Positions 17,755-26,162 of a stretch of 42,751 bases of DNA are shown in pieces. The stretch is from Thermodesulfovibrionales bacterium. GTDB lineage: Bacteria; Nitrospirota; Thermodesulfovibrionia; Thermodesulfovibrionales; SM23-35. The first letter of the stretch is position 1. Each line of letters opens with the position of its first letter. Location of the stretch: positions 1-42,751 of the forward strand of contig JAGUWT010000230.1 of the NCBI GenBank assembly GCA_020062205.1, written 5' to 3'. The notes below the pieces were generated by a model that saw only the letters and a list, made by a program, of their open reading frames with translations, made no database searches and was not told the origin of the DNA. Made by a program: the position numbers and the translations under genes.

Positions 17755-19292
17755 AGAAGCATTTCCAAAATAACGCATTATATTCCGATCCATTATCGTA
17801 CTCAACTGTTTCTGCTTTTTTAATTAGCCGCTGTAAAACGGGTGGGGATAGTGTCTTTTTAAAAGAAGTTTCAACCAATCAAAGTGTAACTTACGATGAA
17901 TTTTGGAATTTAGTATGCCAAGTTTCAAACTGGTTTGAAATCAATGCTATTGAAACTGGCGATACTATATGTTTAGCCTTAGAAAATGATATCCAGTCGG
18001 TAGCTCTCTTTTTCGCATCTCTATGCAAATCCATCATTCCAGCAGTCGTTAATAAGAATATTTCAAAACAAGAATTAAATTATATAATAGAACTGATCAA
18101 TCCGAAGAAAATTGTTAACTTCTCCATAGACTTAGTAGATAAAAGGTTCGTTTCTTTTGATTTTTCTATGATAAAAATTTTTTACATCAAAAATGTGGAG
18201 CATAGATCTGCAGGAAATGCTAATGATATTGCTTATATTACCTTTACATCCGGATCAACGGGTGTTCCCAGAGGCGTTTGTATATCAAACCGTAACGTCT
18301 TATCGGAAATCAGCAGTTTTATTCAGGCATATTGTTTGGAAAAGTCGGATGTCCATCTATGCGTACTTCCTGTTAGTCACGCGTCAGCTCTATATAGGAA
18401 CCTATTCCTTCCTTTTTCATTAGGTAGCAAGGTTGTAATGACCAGTAAGTTCGACGTCAAAGAATTTTGGCAAATTATCGAAGATAAGGAGGTGACCTTT
18501 GTTCAAGTCGTTCCCTCAATACTTTCTTCACTTCTTGTGTCGGATACCACACCAGGGAAATCCACAAAAGAGCGATTGCGATTTATCGGCAGCGCATCAG
18601 CACCCCACCCAGAAAGTCTTATAAGAAAGTTTGAGGAAAGATTCGGGATATCTATTCTTCAGGGTTACGGAATGACCGAAGCTACCTGTGGAATCACATT
18701 GTCACCGATAGAGAGGGAATTACGGATCTCTGGTAGTGTTGGACGGCCAATTCCAGGAAATAGGGTTGAGATCTGGGACGAGGATGGCAGGTGTCTTCCC
18801 CCTCATGAAATAGGTGAAGTGGTAGTTCAGGGTAAAAACATAATGATGGGTTATGTTGACCAGAATTTAAACTCAAACATAAAGTTAAGAGATGGTCGGC
18901 TGTGCACAGGAGATTTGGGTTATCTTGATGAAAATAACAATTTATTTCTTATTGGGAGAAAGAATGATATCATCAAAAGGGCTGGACATAGGGTCTCACC
19001 TAAGGAGATCGAAAATGCGCTTTACTTTCTGGAGGAAATCAGGGACGCAAAGGTTTTGGGAATACCCCATGACTTTCTGGGTGAAGATATCATAGCGTTC
19101 GTAACGCTTAACGATAGTTATTCCATAAGTGGAAGGAAGATTATCTCAAAGTTGAAAGGTCAAATTTCCTCACACAAACTTCCTTCTGAGATTTGTGTCC
19201 TTACTGATATCCCGAGAAATTCCGTTGGTAAAATTGACAGTCACTTCTTGTTCGATTGGTATGAAAAGTACTGCGCAAAAAAACGATTTTAA
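17751..19292 (+). CDS. AMP-forming acyl-CoA/acyl-ACP synthetase
   Basis: A 513-residue adenylate-forming enzyme. The phosphate-binding loop TSGSTGVPRG is near residue 165, GYGMTEATCG follows mid-protein, the hinge region has TGDLGYLDENNNLFLIGRKND, and the C-terminal catalytic lysine lies in RNSVGKIDSHFL. Such enzymes adenylate a carboxylic acid and transfer it to CoA or a carrier-protein thiol. The acyl carrier protein gene 89 bases downstream is its likely acceptor, and the AAC(3)-type N-acyltransferase after that the likely consumer. The ATGA overlap with the flavoprotein implies co-translation. The acid that it activates cannot be predicted from these motifs. Confidence 0.9.
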   Translation: MKKHFQNNALYSDPLSYSTVSAFLISRCKTGGDSVFLKEVSTNQSVTYDEFWNLVCQVSNWFEINAIETGDTICLALENDIQSVALFFASLCKSIIPAVVNKNISKQELNYIIELINPKKIVNFSIDLVDKRFVSFDFSMIKIFYIKNVEHRSAGNANDIAYITFTSGSTGVPRGVCISNRNVLSEISSFIQAYCLEKSDVHLCVLPVSHASALYRNLFLPFSLGSKVVMTSKFDVKEFWQIIEDKEVTFVQVVPSILSSLLVSDTTPGKSTKERLRFIGSASAPHPESLIRKFEERFGISILQGYGMTEATCGITLSPIERELRISGSVGRPIPGNRVEIWDEDGRCLPPHEIGEVVVQGKNIMMGYVDQNLNSNIKLRDGRLCTGDLGYLDENNNLFLIGRKNDIIKRAGHRVSPKEIENALYFLEEIRDAKVLGIPHDFLGEDIIAFVTLNDSYSISGRKIISKLKGQISSHKLPSEICVLTDIPRNSVGKIDSHFLFDWYEKYCAKKRF

Positions 19293-19381
19293 GGGAATCC
19301 CAAGGGCTTAAATAAAAAAGTACTCATTGAGAAGATAACATTTATAAGTAGTCAATTAAAATAATCAAGTAGGGGATATAA

Positions 19382-19648
19382 TTGGATAGAGCGGTGATTT
19401 ATGAGAAACTGGAGGAAATTTTTTCGGATATTTTTGACCTTGGGGATATAGGCTTTAAGGAAGACCTCTCTGCCGGTTTTATAAAAGATTGGGACTCTCT
19501 TGGTCATGTCAGATTAATGATAGCGATTGAGAGTGAGTTTGATATACGATTCTCTTTAGAAGAATTTGCCAAATTGGTCACTGTCAAAAAAATACTGGGT
19601 TATCTTGTGGATATCCTGGGAAATAGCTATAAAGACAGTCTTGTATAA
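19382..19648 (+). CDS. Acyl carrier protein
   Basis: An 88-residue four-helix carrier protein with the phosphopantetheine serine S39 in KDWDSLGHVRLM. TTG 19382 is used because AGGGG lies at 19371-19375 and the helix pattern starts there. The 89-base gap before it has no gene and no convincing terminator. The AAC(3)-type gene starts two bases after its stop, so the pair is co-translated. A dedicated carrier protein beside an acyl-AMP ligase and an N-acyltransferase, away from fatty-acid genes, suggests it carries a specific acyl group for the glycan. Confidence 0.9.
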   Translation: MDRAVIYEKLEEIFSDIFDLGDIGFKEDLSAGFIKDWDSLGHVRLMIAIESEFDIRFSLEEFAKLVTVKKILGYLVDILGNSYKDSLV

Positions 19649-19649
19649 A

Positions 19650-20525
19650 ATGGATGATGAATTCAGGTACTTGCTGAGTTTGTTTGAAAGGTTTTCTATA
19701 AAACCGATAACAAAGAGCGAATTTGTTGAGAAATTAATCGAGGTGGGTGTTGAAAAAAGCGATATTTTGTATATACATAGTCAGTTATTTCTTCTGGGCA
19801 ACGTAGAAGGCGCTAGTAGTCTCGACGAATATTTGAATAAGATTTTAGAATGTTTCTTTGAAGTCATTACTTCTGAGGGCACTATAGTTGTGCCTACATT
19901 TACTACGAGAGTAATAAAGCAGGGAATACCCTTTATTCTCGAGGAAACGGAATCTGATACTGGATTATTTGCCGAATTTATTAGGAAACATCCTGACTCG
20001 GTGAGAAGCCTTCATCCAGTAAACTCGTTTTCTGCTATCGGTAGGAGAAAGTATGAGATATGCAGCGATGTGCCCCAGACCAATTATGGTCTTGATACTC
20101 CTATGGATAGAATGGCTAAGTTGGGAGCGAAGGGTGTACTATTGGGCATGGAACTGACCGGAGATGCTGCTTATACAATCTCGTTGCTTCACCACATTGA
20201 AGCCATGTATAATGTGCCATATGTTTACAACAAAATAATAGATGCGAAAGTTATTGCTGGAGGAAAGTGTATCGATAAAATTTTTATCGGGAATTTCCGT
20301 TATCTGGACTTTGATATTCAAATGGGAACAATGCGGACAAATTTTATTCATAGACATTTAATCGAAGGAGGCCTGATAAGATCGGCCTACTTTGATAAAA
20401 GGGGCATTTATGTTGTGAATTTTAGTGACTATATAAACGAGTGTGTAAGTCTGTTGAAGAAAGATATATATAGTTTACTTGACTATCCTCCCTCATTTGT
20501 CAGGGGTGTTATACCATACAAATAA
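19650..20525 (+). CDS. AAC(3)-fold N-acyltransferase
   Basis: About 291 residues of the aminoglycoside N3-acetyltransferase family: YIHSQLFLLGNVEGASSLDEYL, then GTIVVPTFTTRV, and the conserved VRSLHPVNSFSAIG. The frame extends upstream to 19566, but that segment overlaps the carrier-protein gene; ATG 19650, two bases after the carrier stop, starts the recognisable domain. Chromosomal members of this family in glycan clusters acylate amino sugars rather than antibiotics. Here the acyl donor may be the neighbouring carrier protein. Nothing indicates a mobile resistance gene: the composition matches the neighbours and no cassette borders are present. Confidence 0.82.
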   Translation: MDDEFRYLLSLFERFSIKPITKSEFVEKLIEVGVEKSDILYIHSQLFLLGNVEGASSLDEYLNKILECFFEVITSEGTIVVPTFTTRVIKQGIPFILEETESDTGLFAEFIRKHPDSVRSLHPVNSFSAIGRRKYEICSDVPQTNYGLDTPMDRMAKLGAKGVLLGMELTGDAAYTISLLHHIEAMYNVPYVYNKIIDAKVIAGGKCIDKIFIGNFRYLDFDIQMGTMRTNFIHRHLIEGGLIRSAYFDKRGIYVVNFSDYINECVSLLKKDIYSLLDYPPSFVRGVIPYK

Positions 20526-20577
20526 GCTCATGATTCTTGCTCTTTTACGCCTTTTAAGGATTCAGATATAAACTAAC

Positions 20578-22635
20578 ATGGTTCTGGACAGTAATTTTAA
20601 GTATTTTTTATGTAAGGTCGTTAAGCTCAAATGCGTTGTGAGTCTGGTGTTCCGTGAGGTGGTGCTTAGAAGGAACAAGGTCATGCTATGTTATTTAACC
20701 CCAAACAAAATCACATCTGTCTTGGAAAAACTTATCTGGCTGTTGAGTAAATTTCAGAAAAAGCTCTCTCTTAAGTATCTCTACTGTAATGTCTCCGGAA
20801 TGAAAAATGATGCTGGAGTTTCGCTTGTAAAGGTATCATATTTTGACGAGCTGTATGACGTAATAAATAATCTGAACGGTATGATACACAAAGAAGGCGA
20901 TTCGATATTAGATTATTTAAGTAGGAGGATGGAGCCCATTAAGGAGGACTTAAAGCTTTATATTATGCAGCAGGTAGCGTTTGATATCTATGACGATTTA
21001 TTATCAGTTAATGTTGCAAGTTGGTTATCCACAAACAAGGAAAGCGAGTTGTACGGGAAGAACCCAGTTTTAATACTAGAAAATAAAAGTTATTGGAGTT
21101 ATTTAGTTTTTGACCATGCAAAAAGTAAGAATGTGGAGATTATCGTTTTTCGCCAGATGAACATGAAAAGAAATAAGGGAATTCGCTTCGTATATTATTT
21201 AGTAAAATTGATTTCTGAATTTGTGAGACGGCTTTTCACAGGCAAGAAAAAGACTGCTCTCTCTGAAGAGGTGGATATTGGAATTCCATTTTATGCAGTT
21301 CATAATTTTACCAATTTTTTTGACCAAAAAAATTATTATCTATTTTGGTTTTATCAATCAGGAATTGACCCAAAAAACATATTGATTTATGTTCCAGATG
21401 CTGAATTTAAAATCAGCGATGAAGAGGTGCTTAACATAAAAAAGGCTGGATTTAACCTTTTATTCTGTCCGACCAGGATAACTGGGAAAGCTAAAAACAA
21501 CGTTCCTGTTTATGTATGTTCATTCAAAATGGCGCAACTTCTGCTTTTCTATTTAAGGCAGATTGTAAAGATGTATTTTCGTGTTAGAGGCAGGCCTATG
21601 AAGGAGCAGTGGAAGCTCCTTTCCCTATTGTTTATCCAACTTCCATACTGGGAGGACTTTTTCCAGAGCAATAATGTAAAGATTAAGTTCAGGTTTCATG
21701 ACATATTCGGCATACGTGATATTGCTGCGAAGCTGTCAGGCGTAATAACCATGTCTTATCACTATTCGAACCATTCTGCATCGACTATTATGCATCAGGA
21801 AGTTTGTGATATTTTTTATATTTGGGGGAGAAGATATAAAAGATTTTTACTGCCGAAATATTCGACCACAAAAAATATAATTCAAACCGGATACGTCTTC
21901 GATTATTCCTTCGGTCACTTAAAGCAAAAGGCATTAGAAGTAAAAAAGGCTTTTGCTGGGCGGAATATTCAGTATGTTATAGGGGTACTGGACGAACATT
22001 TAAAAGGAAATCCCGGGAATGCGATATTGGACTGTTATGAGGCTGTATTCAGATACGCTATGTCGCACAGCGAAATCGGTATTATTATAAAGCCCAAGAA
22101 AGTAACTCTTCGTGAGGATATGTTATCAAAACCGGAAGTTCTTGATCTGCTTGAACTGCTTGAAAAGGAAGGCAGGTTGATTATACTGGATTATAGAAAA
22201 TATCCTATTGAGGCCGGGTATGCCTCTGATATCGTTATAGGGTTGGTTGCAAACTCAACTGCAGCATTGGAGTGCGCGATTGCAGGTATCCCGACAATTG
22301 TTTATGATTGCGCTGGCTCTAGAGATTGGTGTCCATATTATGAATGGGGATATAATAAGGTAGTTTTTGATGATATTAAACAACTAATTGACTCGTTAAA
22401 TACAAACAGAGAAATATTGGATAATGTGTCTGGTTTTGCAGACTGGTCGTTCATTCTTAATGAAGTAGACCCCTTCCGTGACGGCAAGGCAAACCAGAGG
22501 ATTGCAGGCTATATCAAGACACTTCTCCTTGCGTCAAGTAATGGCTTAAGTAAAGATGAGGTCATTGAGGCTGCAAACCGGGCTTATGCAGAAGAATACG
22601 GCTGGGATAAGGTGACATCTTTGCACAGAAAATAA
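20578..22635 (+). CDS. Large GT-B-like protein, candidate sugar-acid transferase
   Basis: A 685-residue protein that I cannot assign to a named family. The C-terminal 200 residues look like the nucleotide-sugar half of a GT-B transferase: YVIGVLDEH, then IGIIIKPKKV, and VANSTAALECAIAGIPTIVYD. A KP/HP element followed by an S/T-rich loop is also seen in bacterial sialyl- and Kdo-transferases, which use CMP-sugars. The N-terminal part is basic and hydrophobic in stretches but has no clear signal peptide. It shares its overall plan and size with the protein at 30439-32433. ATG 20578 lacks a good ribosome site, and ATG 20683 is another possibility. Position before the flippase supports a transferase role. 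Confidence 0.6.
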   Translation: MVLDSNFKYFLCKVVKLKCVVSLVFREVVLRRNKVMLCYLTPNKITSVLEKLIWLLSKFQKKLSLKYLYCNVSGMKNDAGVSLVKVSYFDELYDVINNLNGMIHKEGDSILDYLSRRMEPIKEDLKLYIMQQVAFDIYDDLLSVNVASWLSTNKESELYGKNPVLILENKSYWSYLVFDHAKSKNVEIIVFRQMNMKRNKGIRFVYYLVKLISEFVRRLFTGKKKTALSEEVDIGIPFYAVHNFTNFFDQKNYYLFWFYQSGIDPKNILIYVPDAEFKISDEEVLNIKKAGFNLLFCPTRITGKAKNNVPVYVCSFKMAQLLLFYLRQIVKMYFRVRGRPMKEQWKLLSLLFIQLPYWEDFFQSNNVKIKFRFHDIFGIRDIAAKLSGVITMSYHYSNHSASTIMHQEVCDIFYIWGRRYKRFLLPKYSTTKNIIQTGYVFDYSFGHLKQKALEVKKAFAGRNIQYVIGVLDEHLKGNPGNAILDCYEAVFRYAMSHSEIGIIIKPKKVTLREDMLSKPEVLDLLELLEKEGRLIILDYRKYPIEAGYASDIVIGLVANSTAALECAIAGIPTIVYDCAGSRDWCPYYEWGYNKVVFDDIKQLIDSLNTNREILDNVSGFADWSFILNEVDPFRDGKANQRIAGYIKTLLLASSNGLSKDEVIEAANRAYAEEYGWDKVTSLHRK

Positions 22636-22647
22636 GTATCATTAAAA

Positions 22648-24126
22648 ATGACAAGCAAAGAACAACAGGTAAAAAACAGTTTCATTTACATGCTTCCTCT
22701 CCTTGTAAGCGGCATTTTTCCATTTGTGGCAATGCCGATTCTTACAAGGATACTTACCGCGGAGGATTACGGCATACTTGCTCTGGCTCAGATATACGCT
22801 ATACTCGTAAGCGGATTCGCCAACTTCGGTATGAGTGCATCTTATGACAGAAATTTTTTCAAATATAGAAGTGACAAATTAAAATCGGCGCAATTACTAT
22901 TTTCCACCCTCTTTTTCGTAGTATTGAATTTTATCTTCCTCGCATCACTTACTTTCTTCTTTCGTAATACGTTTGCGAGACTCATTGTTGGCGATGCTCA
23001 ATACGGTAATATACTTTTTGTAGCGTTGTGCGCACAATTTTCGAGCACAGTGTCATATTATTACTATTCCTATTTTAAAAATTCGGAGCTTGCAAAAAAA
23101 TTTACTGCTTATACAATTGCCCAGAATATTATAAATGTTATCCTGTCTCTTTTTATGGTTGCTTATCTAAAGACAGGTGTTATAGGAATATTTTATGCCC
23201 AATTATTGTCCGGTTTAATCATCTTCTCTGCCCAAAGCTATAAGTTTTTGATTATGCTTAAGCCCTCATTGGATAAATCTATTCTACTTGAATCTATTAA
23301 GATAAGTTATCCACTTACCCCGACAATTTTTTTCGGCGTCATAGGAACACAGTTTGACAAGTACATGATAGGCATGCTGGCATCGCTTGGCGGGGTGGGG
23401 ATTTACAGCATCGGGCAGAAGGTGGCGTCAGTAGCCTTTACCTATATGACAGCCATTCAAAACGTATTTTCACCGCAGGTATACACAAGGATGTTTGATC
23501 TGAAGGAAAAGGGTGGCGAATCCGTGGGCAGATACCTGACTCCGTTTGTTTATATTTCTACAGCTTTTACATTAATTATTGCTGTTTTCTCGGAAGAGAT
23601 AATCTCTATACTCACTCCTGTTTCCTACCACGGAGCGATTGATATCGTTACAGTTCTCGCCATGTATTATGGGTTCCTTTTTTTCGGAAAGATATCCCCG
23701 ATGCAGTTGATATATGCAAAAAAAACACATTTATGTACAGTACTTTCCACCGTTAGTATAGGCTTTAACATAGTATTAAATATTATTTTCATCATGAAAT
23801 GGGGGGCAATTGGAGCAGCATGGGGCACCTTCCTGGCAGCGGTGATTTCTGGTTCGATATATTTTATGGTCGCTCAAAAAAACTATTTAATAAAATGGGA
23901 ATATTTAAAAATTGGCACCATCTTTTTAGTATTTTTCTCATCAGCGATGCTAATGATTGTTTTAAGAGATTTCAATACTGATTATGTAACACGACTGATA
24001 CTCAAGGGTATTTCTATCGGCACTTATGTATATTTGGGCATTAAATTTGATGTGATCACAATGGATAATTATAGGCTGATAAGAAATGCGATACCTATAA
24101 AACAGAAGGGTTATATTACAAGTTAG
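22648..24126 (+). CDS. wzx: Wzx-type polysaccharide flippase
   Basis: A 492-residue membrane protein of the MOP/MATE-like polysaccharide exporter family. It opens with NSFIYMLPLLVSGIFPFVAMPILTRILTAEDYG (positions 9-41 in full), the standard N-terminal signature, and shows about 12-14 hydrophobic segments. It would move undecaprenyl-diphosphate-linked repeat units across the inner membrane to the periplasm. The gene lies 12 bases after the large GT-B-like gene and 37 before the GAPDH-like gene. Its presence identifies the locus as a Wzx-dependent glycan or a flippase-dependent protein-glycosylation system, not an ABC-exported capsule. Confidence 0.88.
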   Translation: MTSKEQQVKNSFIYMLPLLVSGIFPFVAMPILTRILTAEDYGILALAQIYAILVSGFANFGMSASYDRNFFKYRSDKLKSAQLLFSTLFFVVLNFIFLASLTFFFRNTFARLIVGDAQYGNILFVALCAQFSSTVSYYYYSYFKNSELAKKFTAYTIAQNIINVILSLFMVAYLKTGVIGIFYAQLLSGLIIFSAQSYKFLIMLKPSLDKSILLESIKISYPLTPTIFFGVIGTQFDKYMIGMLASLGGVGIYSIGQKVASVAFTYMTAIQNVFSPQVYTRMFDLKEKGGESVGRYLTPFVYISTAFTLIIAVFSEEIISILTPVSYHGAIDIVTVLAMYYGFLFFGKISPMQLIYAKKTHLCTVLSTVSIGFNIVLNIIFIMKWGAIGAAWGTFLAAVISGSIYFMVAQKNYLIKWEYLKIGTIFLVFFSSAMLMIVLRDFNTDYVTRLILKGISIGTYVYLGIKFDVITMDNYRLIRNAIPIKQKGYITS

Positions 24127-24163
24127 ATAAAAGAATTTCTACATATTTGGAAGGAGAGCTGGA

Positions 24164-25216
24164 ATGATTAAAATCGGCTTAAATGGATTTGGAAGGATCG
24201 GCAGGGCTATTACAAGGATAGTATTAAAAAGTGTGGATTGCCAACTAAATGTGATTAATGAGCTGGATCCAGACATTGGCAATGCTACATATTTATTAAA
24301 TTATGATTCTATATACGGTCGTTTTTCAGAAAAGATATCAGCTGATGAGCAGAGAAATGCCCTTATTTGTAACGGCGGGGTTATTCCAGTATATTCGTTT
24401 GCCAACACCGAGCATGTTCCGTGGGAAAGACATGATATTGATGTCCTGATTGACGCTACGGGGGTGAAGGCGAATGTCCTGGCAGCCCATCGCTTGATAG
24501 AGAGAGGAATCCCAAAGATCGTTATAACTCATTCCCCTGACGAGGTTGATACAACGATTATTTTAGGTGTTAATGAAAATGAGTATGACCCCAAAAAGCA
24601 TCACGTAATAAGTAGCAGTATCTGCGATGCAAGTGCGATCGCTCCAGTATTGTTTGAGATAAACAAGCTGTGGGAGATAGAGAATTGCTTTGTGACAACA
24701 CTGCATCCTTGGTTATCTTATCAAAATTTATTGGATGGTTCGGTCAGTTCTGTTTCCAGTCCGGGTCATTATTGGAAAGACTATTCTCTTGGACGAAGCA
24801 GCATCATGAACCTTATTCCAAAAGACACGACAGCTGCAAAAGCAACCCTTAAAGTCCTTACAGAATTGAAGGGGAAGATAGATGCAATTTCCTTCAGGGT
24901 TCCGACAAGTATTGTTTCAGCCTCAGACATGACAATCTTAGTAAAAAACAAGACGTCTACCGAAGAGGTAAATTCACATTTTAAGAGATTGTCAGAGGAG
25001 AAGGAGGATATCTTTGAACTGATCGAGGAATGTCTGGTTTCTATAGACCACCAGGGTACCAATAAGTCAGCTATTATAGATGCAGTGCGCACTAAGGTTT
25101 TGAACGAAAGGATGATAAAGATGGTAGTCTGGTATGACAACGAGTGGGGATATAGCAATAAAGTTGTCGATATTGCAAGATTGATAACTAAAAAATCAGG
25201 AGATAATCATGGGTAA
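24164..25216 (+). CDS. Divergent GAPDH-like dehydrogenase
   Basis: A 350-residue paralogue of glyceraldehyde-3-phosphate dehydrogenase: IGLNGFGRIGRAITR at the start and WYDNEWGYSNKVVDI at the end. The thiol C154 and base H181 (in TTLHPW) have the usual 27-residue spacing, and the arginine in SFRVPT is kept. The residues that bind phosphate in glycolytic enzymes are changed: the ASCTTNC-like motif reads SSSICDASA, the threonine three after the histidine is L184, and the IPTSTGAAKA-like motif reads IPKDTTAAKA. It probably oxidises another aldehyde, perhaps without phosphorolysis. AAGGAG at 24150-24155 marks the start. It heads a set of overlapping genes up to 30422. Confidence 0.88.
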   Translation: MIKIGLNGFGRIGRAITRIVLKSVDCQLNVINELDPDIGNATYLLNYDSIYGRFSEKISADEQRNALICNGGVIPVYSFANTEHVPWERHDIDVLIDATGVKANVLAAHRLIERGIPKIVITHSPDEVDTTIILGVNENEYDPKKHHVISSSICDASAIAPVLFEINKLWEIENCFVTTLHPWLSYQNLLDGSVSSVSSPGHYWKDYSLGRSSIMNLIPKDTTAAKATLKVLTELKGKIDAISFRVPTSIVSASDMTILVKNKTSTEEVNSHFKRLSEEKEDIFELIEECLVSIDHQGTNKSAIIDAVRTKVLNERMIKMVVWYDNEWGYSNKVVDIARLITKKSGDNHG

Positions 25217-26162
25217 AAGGATTTTAGTAACGGGCGGGGCCGGTTTTGTAGGGAGCTGCCTGTGTAGAGAACTAAAAGAAGACAGTTATCACGTTACTGC
25301 AGTCGATGATTTATCCAACGGGAAACGTGAAAATATTCCTGAAGGGGTTGATTTCATAAGACTGGATATTTCGTCAGGGGAAGGCTTAAAAAGACTTGAC
25401 GCACATTCATTTGATAGCGTTATTCACTGCGCTGCCCAGTCGTCCAATGCCCTTTCTTTTAAAGACCCGAAGCAGGATATGTTGACCAACCAGTTAGGCA
25501 CACTTAATGTGCTGAATTATTGCATGGGGAAAAAAATCAACCGGTTCATTTTTACGAGTTCAATGAGCGTTTATGGACAGCCCGAGCATCTTCCAACTAA
25601 GGAAACGGATACACCATATCCTGATTCCTTTTATGCCATTCACAAATTAGGCTCTGAGCATTATATCCGAATATTTGCAAGGCAATATGGAATACAGTAC
25701 ACAATTTTCAGGCTATTTACTACCTATGGATTCGGGCAGAATCTTGAAAATGTCGATCAGGGCCTTCTCAGCATTTACTTAAGTCATATTCTTAATGAGA
25801 GGACATTGGTCGTAAAGGGCTCAAAAGATAGGACAAGAGATATAATCCATGTCAGTGATGTTGTTAACGCTATTAAATTTTCGCTAGACAATCCGAAATC
25901 TTACAACAGGGTCTATAATTTAGGAACAGGGCAGAGTATGAAGATAGAGAAGATTGTAGAGATGTTGACGACAGGCCTAGGCTACAGGAGAGGGGAATAT
26001 CCTGTAAGATATGAGAGTGGCACAGAGGGGGATCCGTTTGATACCCTGGCGGATATCGAGGAAGCCAAGAGGGATTTAGGATGGAAACCAAGGATTTCTG
26101 CCGAAGAGGGGATAAGGCTTACTTTGGAAAACTATAAGGCCCTGCTGAATAGGCATGAATGA
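25209..26162 (+). CDS. NAD-dependent epimerase/dehydratase (extended SDR)
   Basis: A 317-residue extended SDR with TGGAGFVG at residues 8-15, FTSSMSVYG as the serine region and Y142-x3-K146 in FYAIHKLGSEHY. RLFTTYGFGQN and RDIIHVSDVVNAI match UDP-glucose 4-epimerase-like enzymes of glycan clusters. It likely epimerises, dehydrates or decarboxylates a nucleotide sugar. It overlaps the GAPDH-like gene by 8 bases and the methyltransferase by 8, so it belongs to the same translational unit. Substrate is unknown; the family assignment is firm. Confidence 0.85.
   Translation: MGKRILVTGGAGFVGSCLCRELKEDSYHVTAVDDLSNGKRENIPEGVDFIRLDISSGEGLKRLDAHSFDSVIHCAAQSSNALSFKDPKQDMLTNQLGTLNVLNYCMGKKINRFIFTSSMSVYGQPEHLPTKETDTPYPDSFYAIHKLGSEHYIRIFARQYGIQYTIFRLFTTYGFGQNLENVDQGLLSIYLSHILNERTLVVKGSKDRTRDIIHVSDVVNAIKFSLDNPKSYNRVYNLGTGQSMKIEKIVEMLTTGLGYRRGEYPVRYESGTEGDPFDTLADIEEAKRDLGWKPRISAEEGIRLTLENYKALLNRHE

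Noticed and set aside
19293..19381. Terminator or promoter before the acyl carrier protein
   Set aside because: A tiny GGGA-TCCC repeat and a loose TTGAGA element occur, but neither has convincing stem length, T-run or spacing.
19650..20525. Acquired aminoglycoside resistance gene
   Set aside because: Composition matches the neighbours, no cassette or IS borders exist, and the gene is coupled to an acyl carrier protein in a glycan operon.
24781..25158. 125-codon reverse-strand open frame inside the GAPDH-like gene
   Set aside because: It is complementary to conserved GAPDH motifs and has no homology that I can see.
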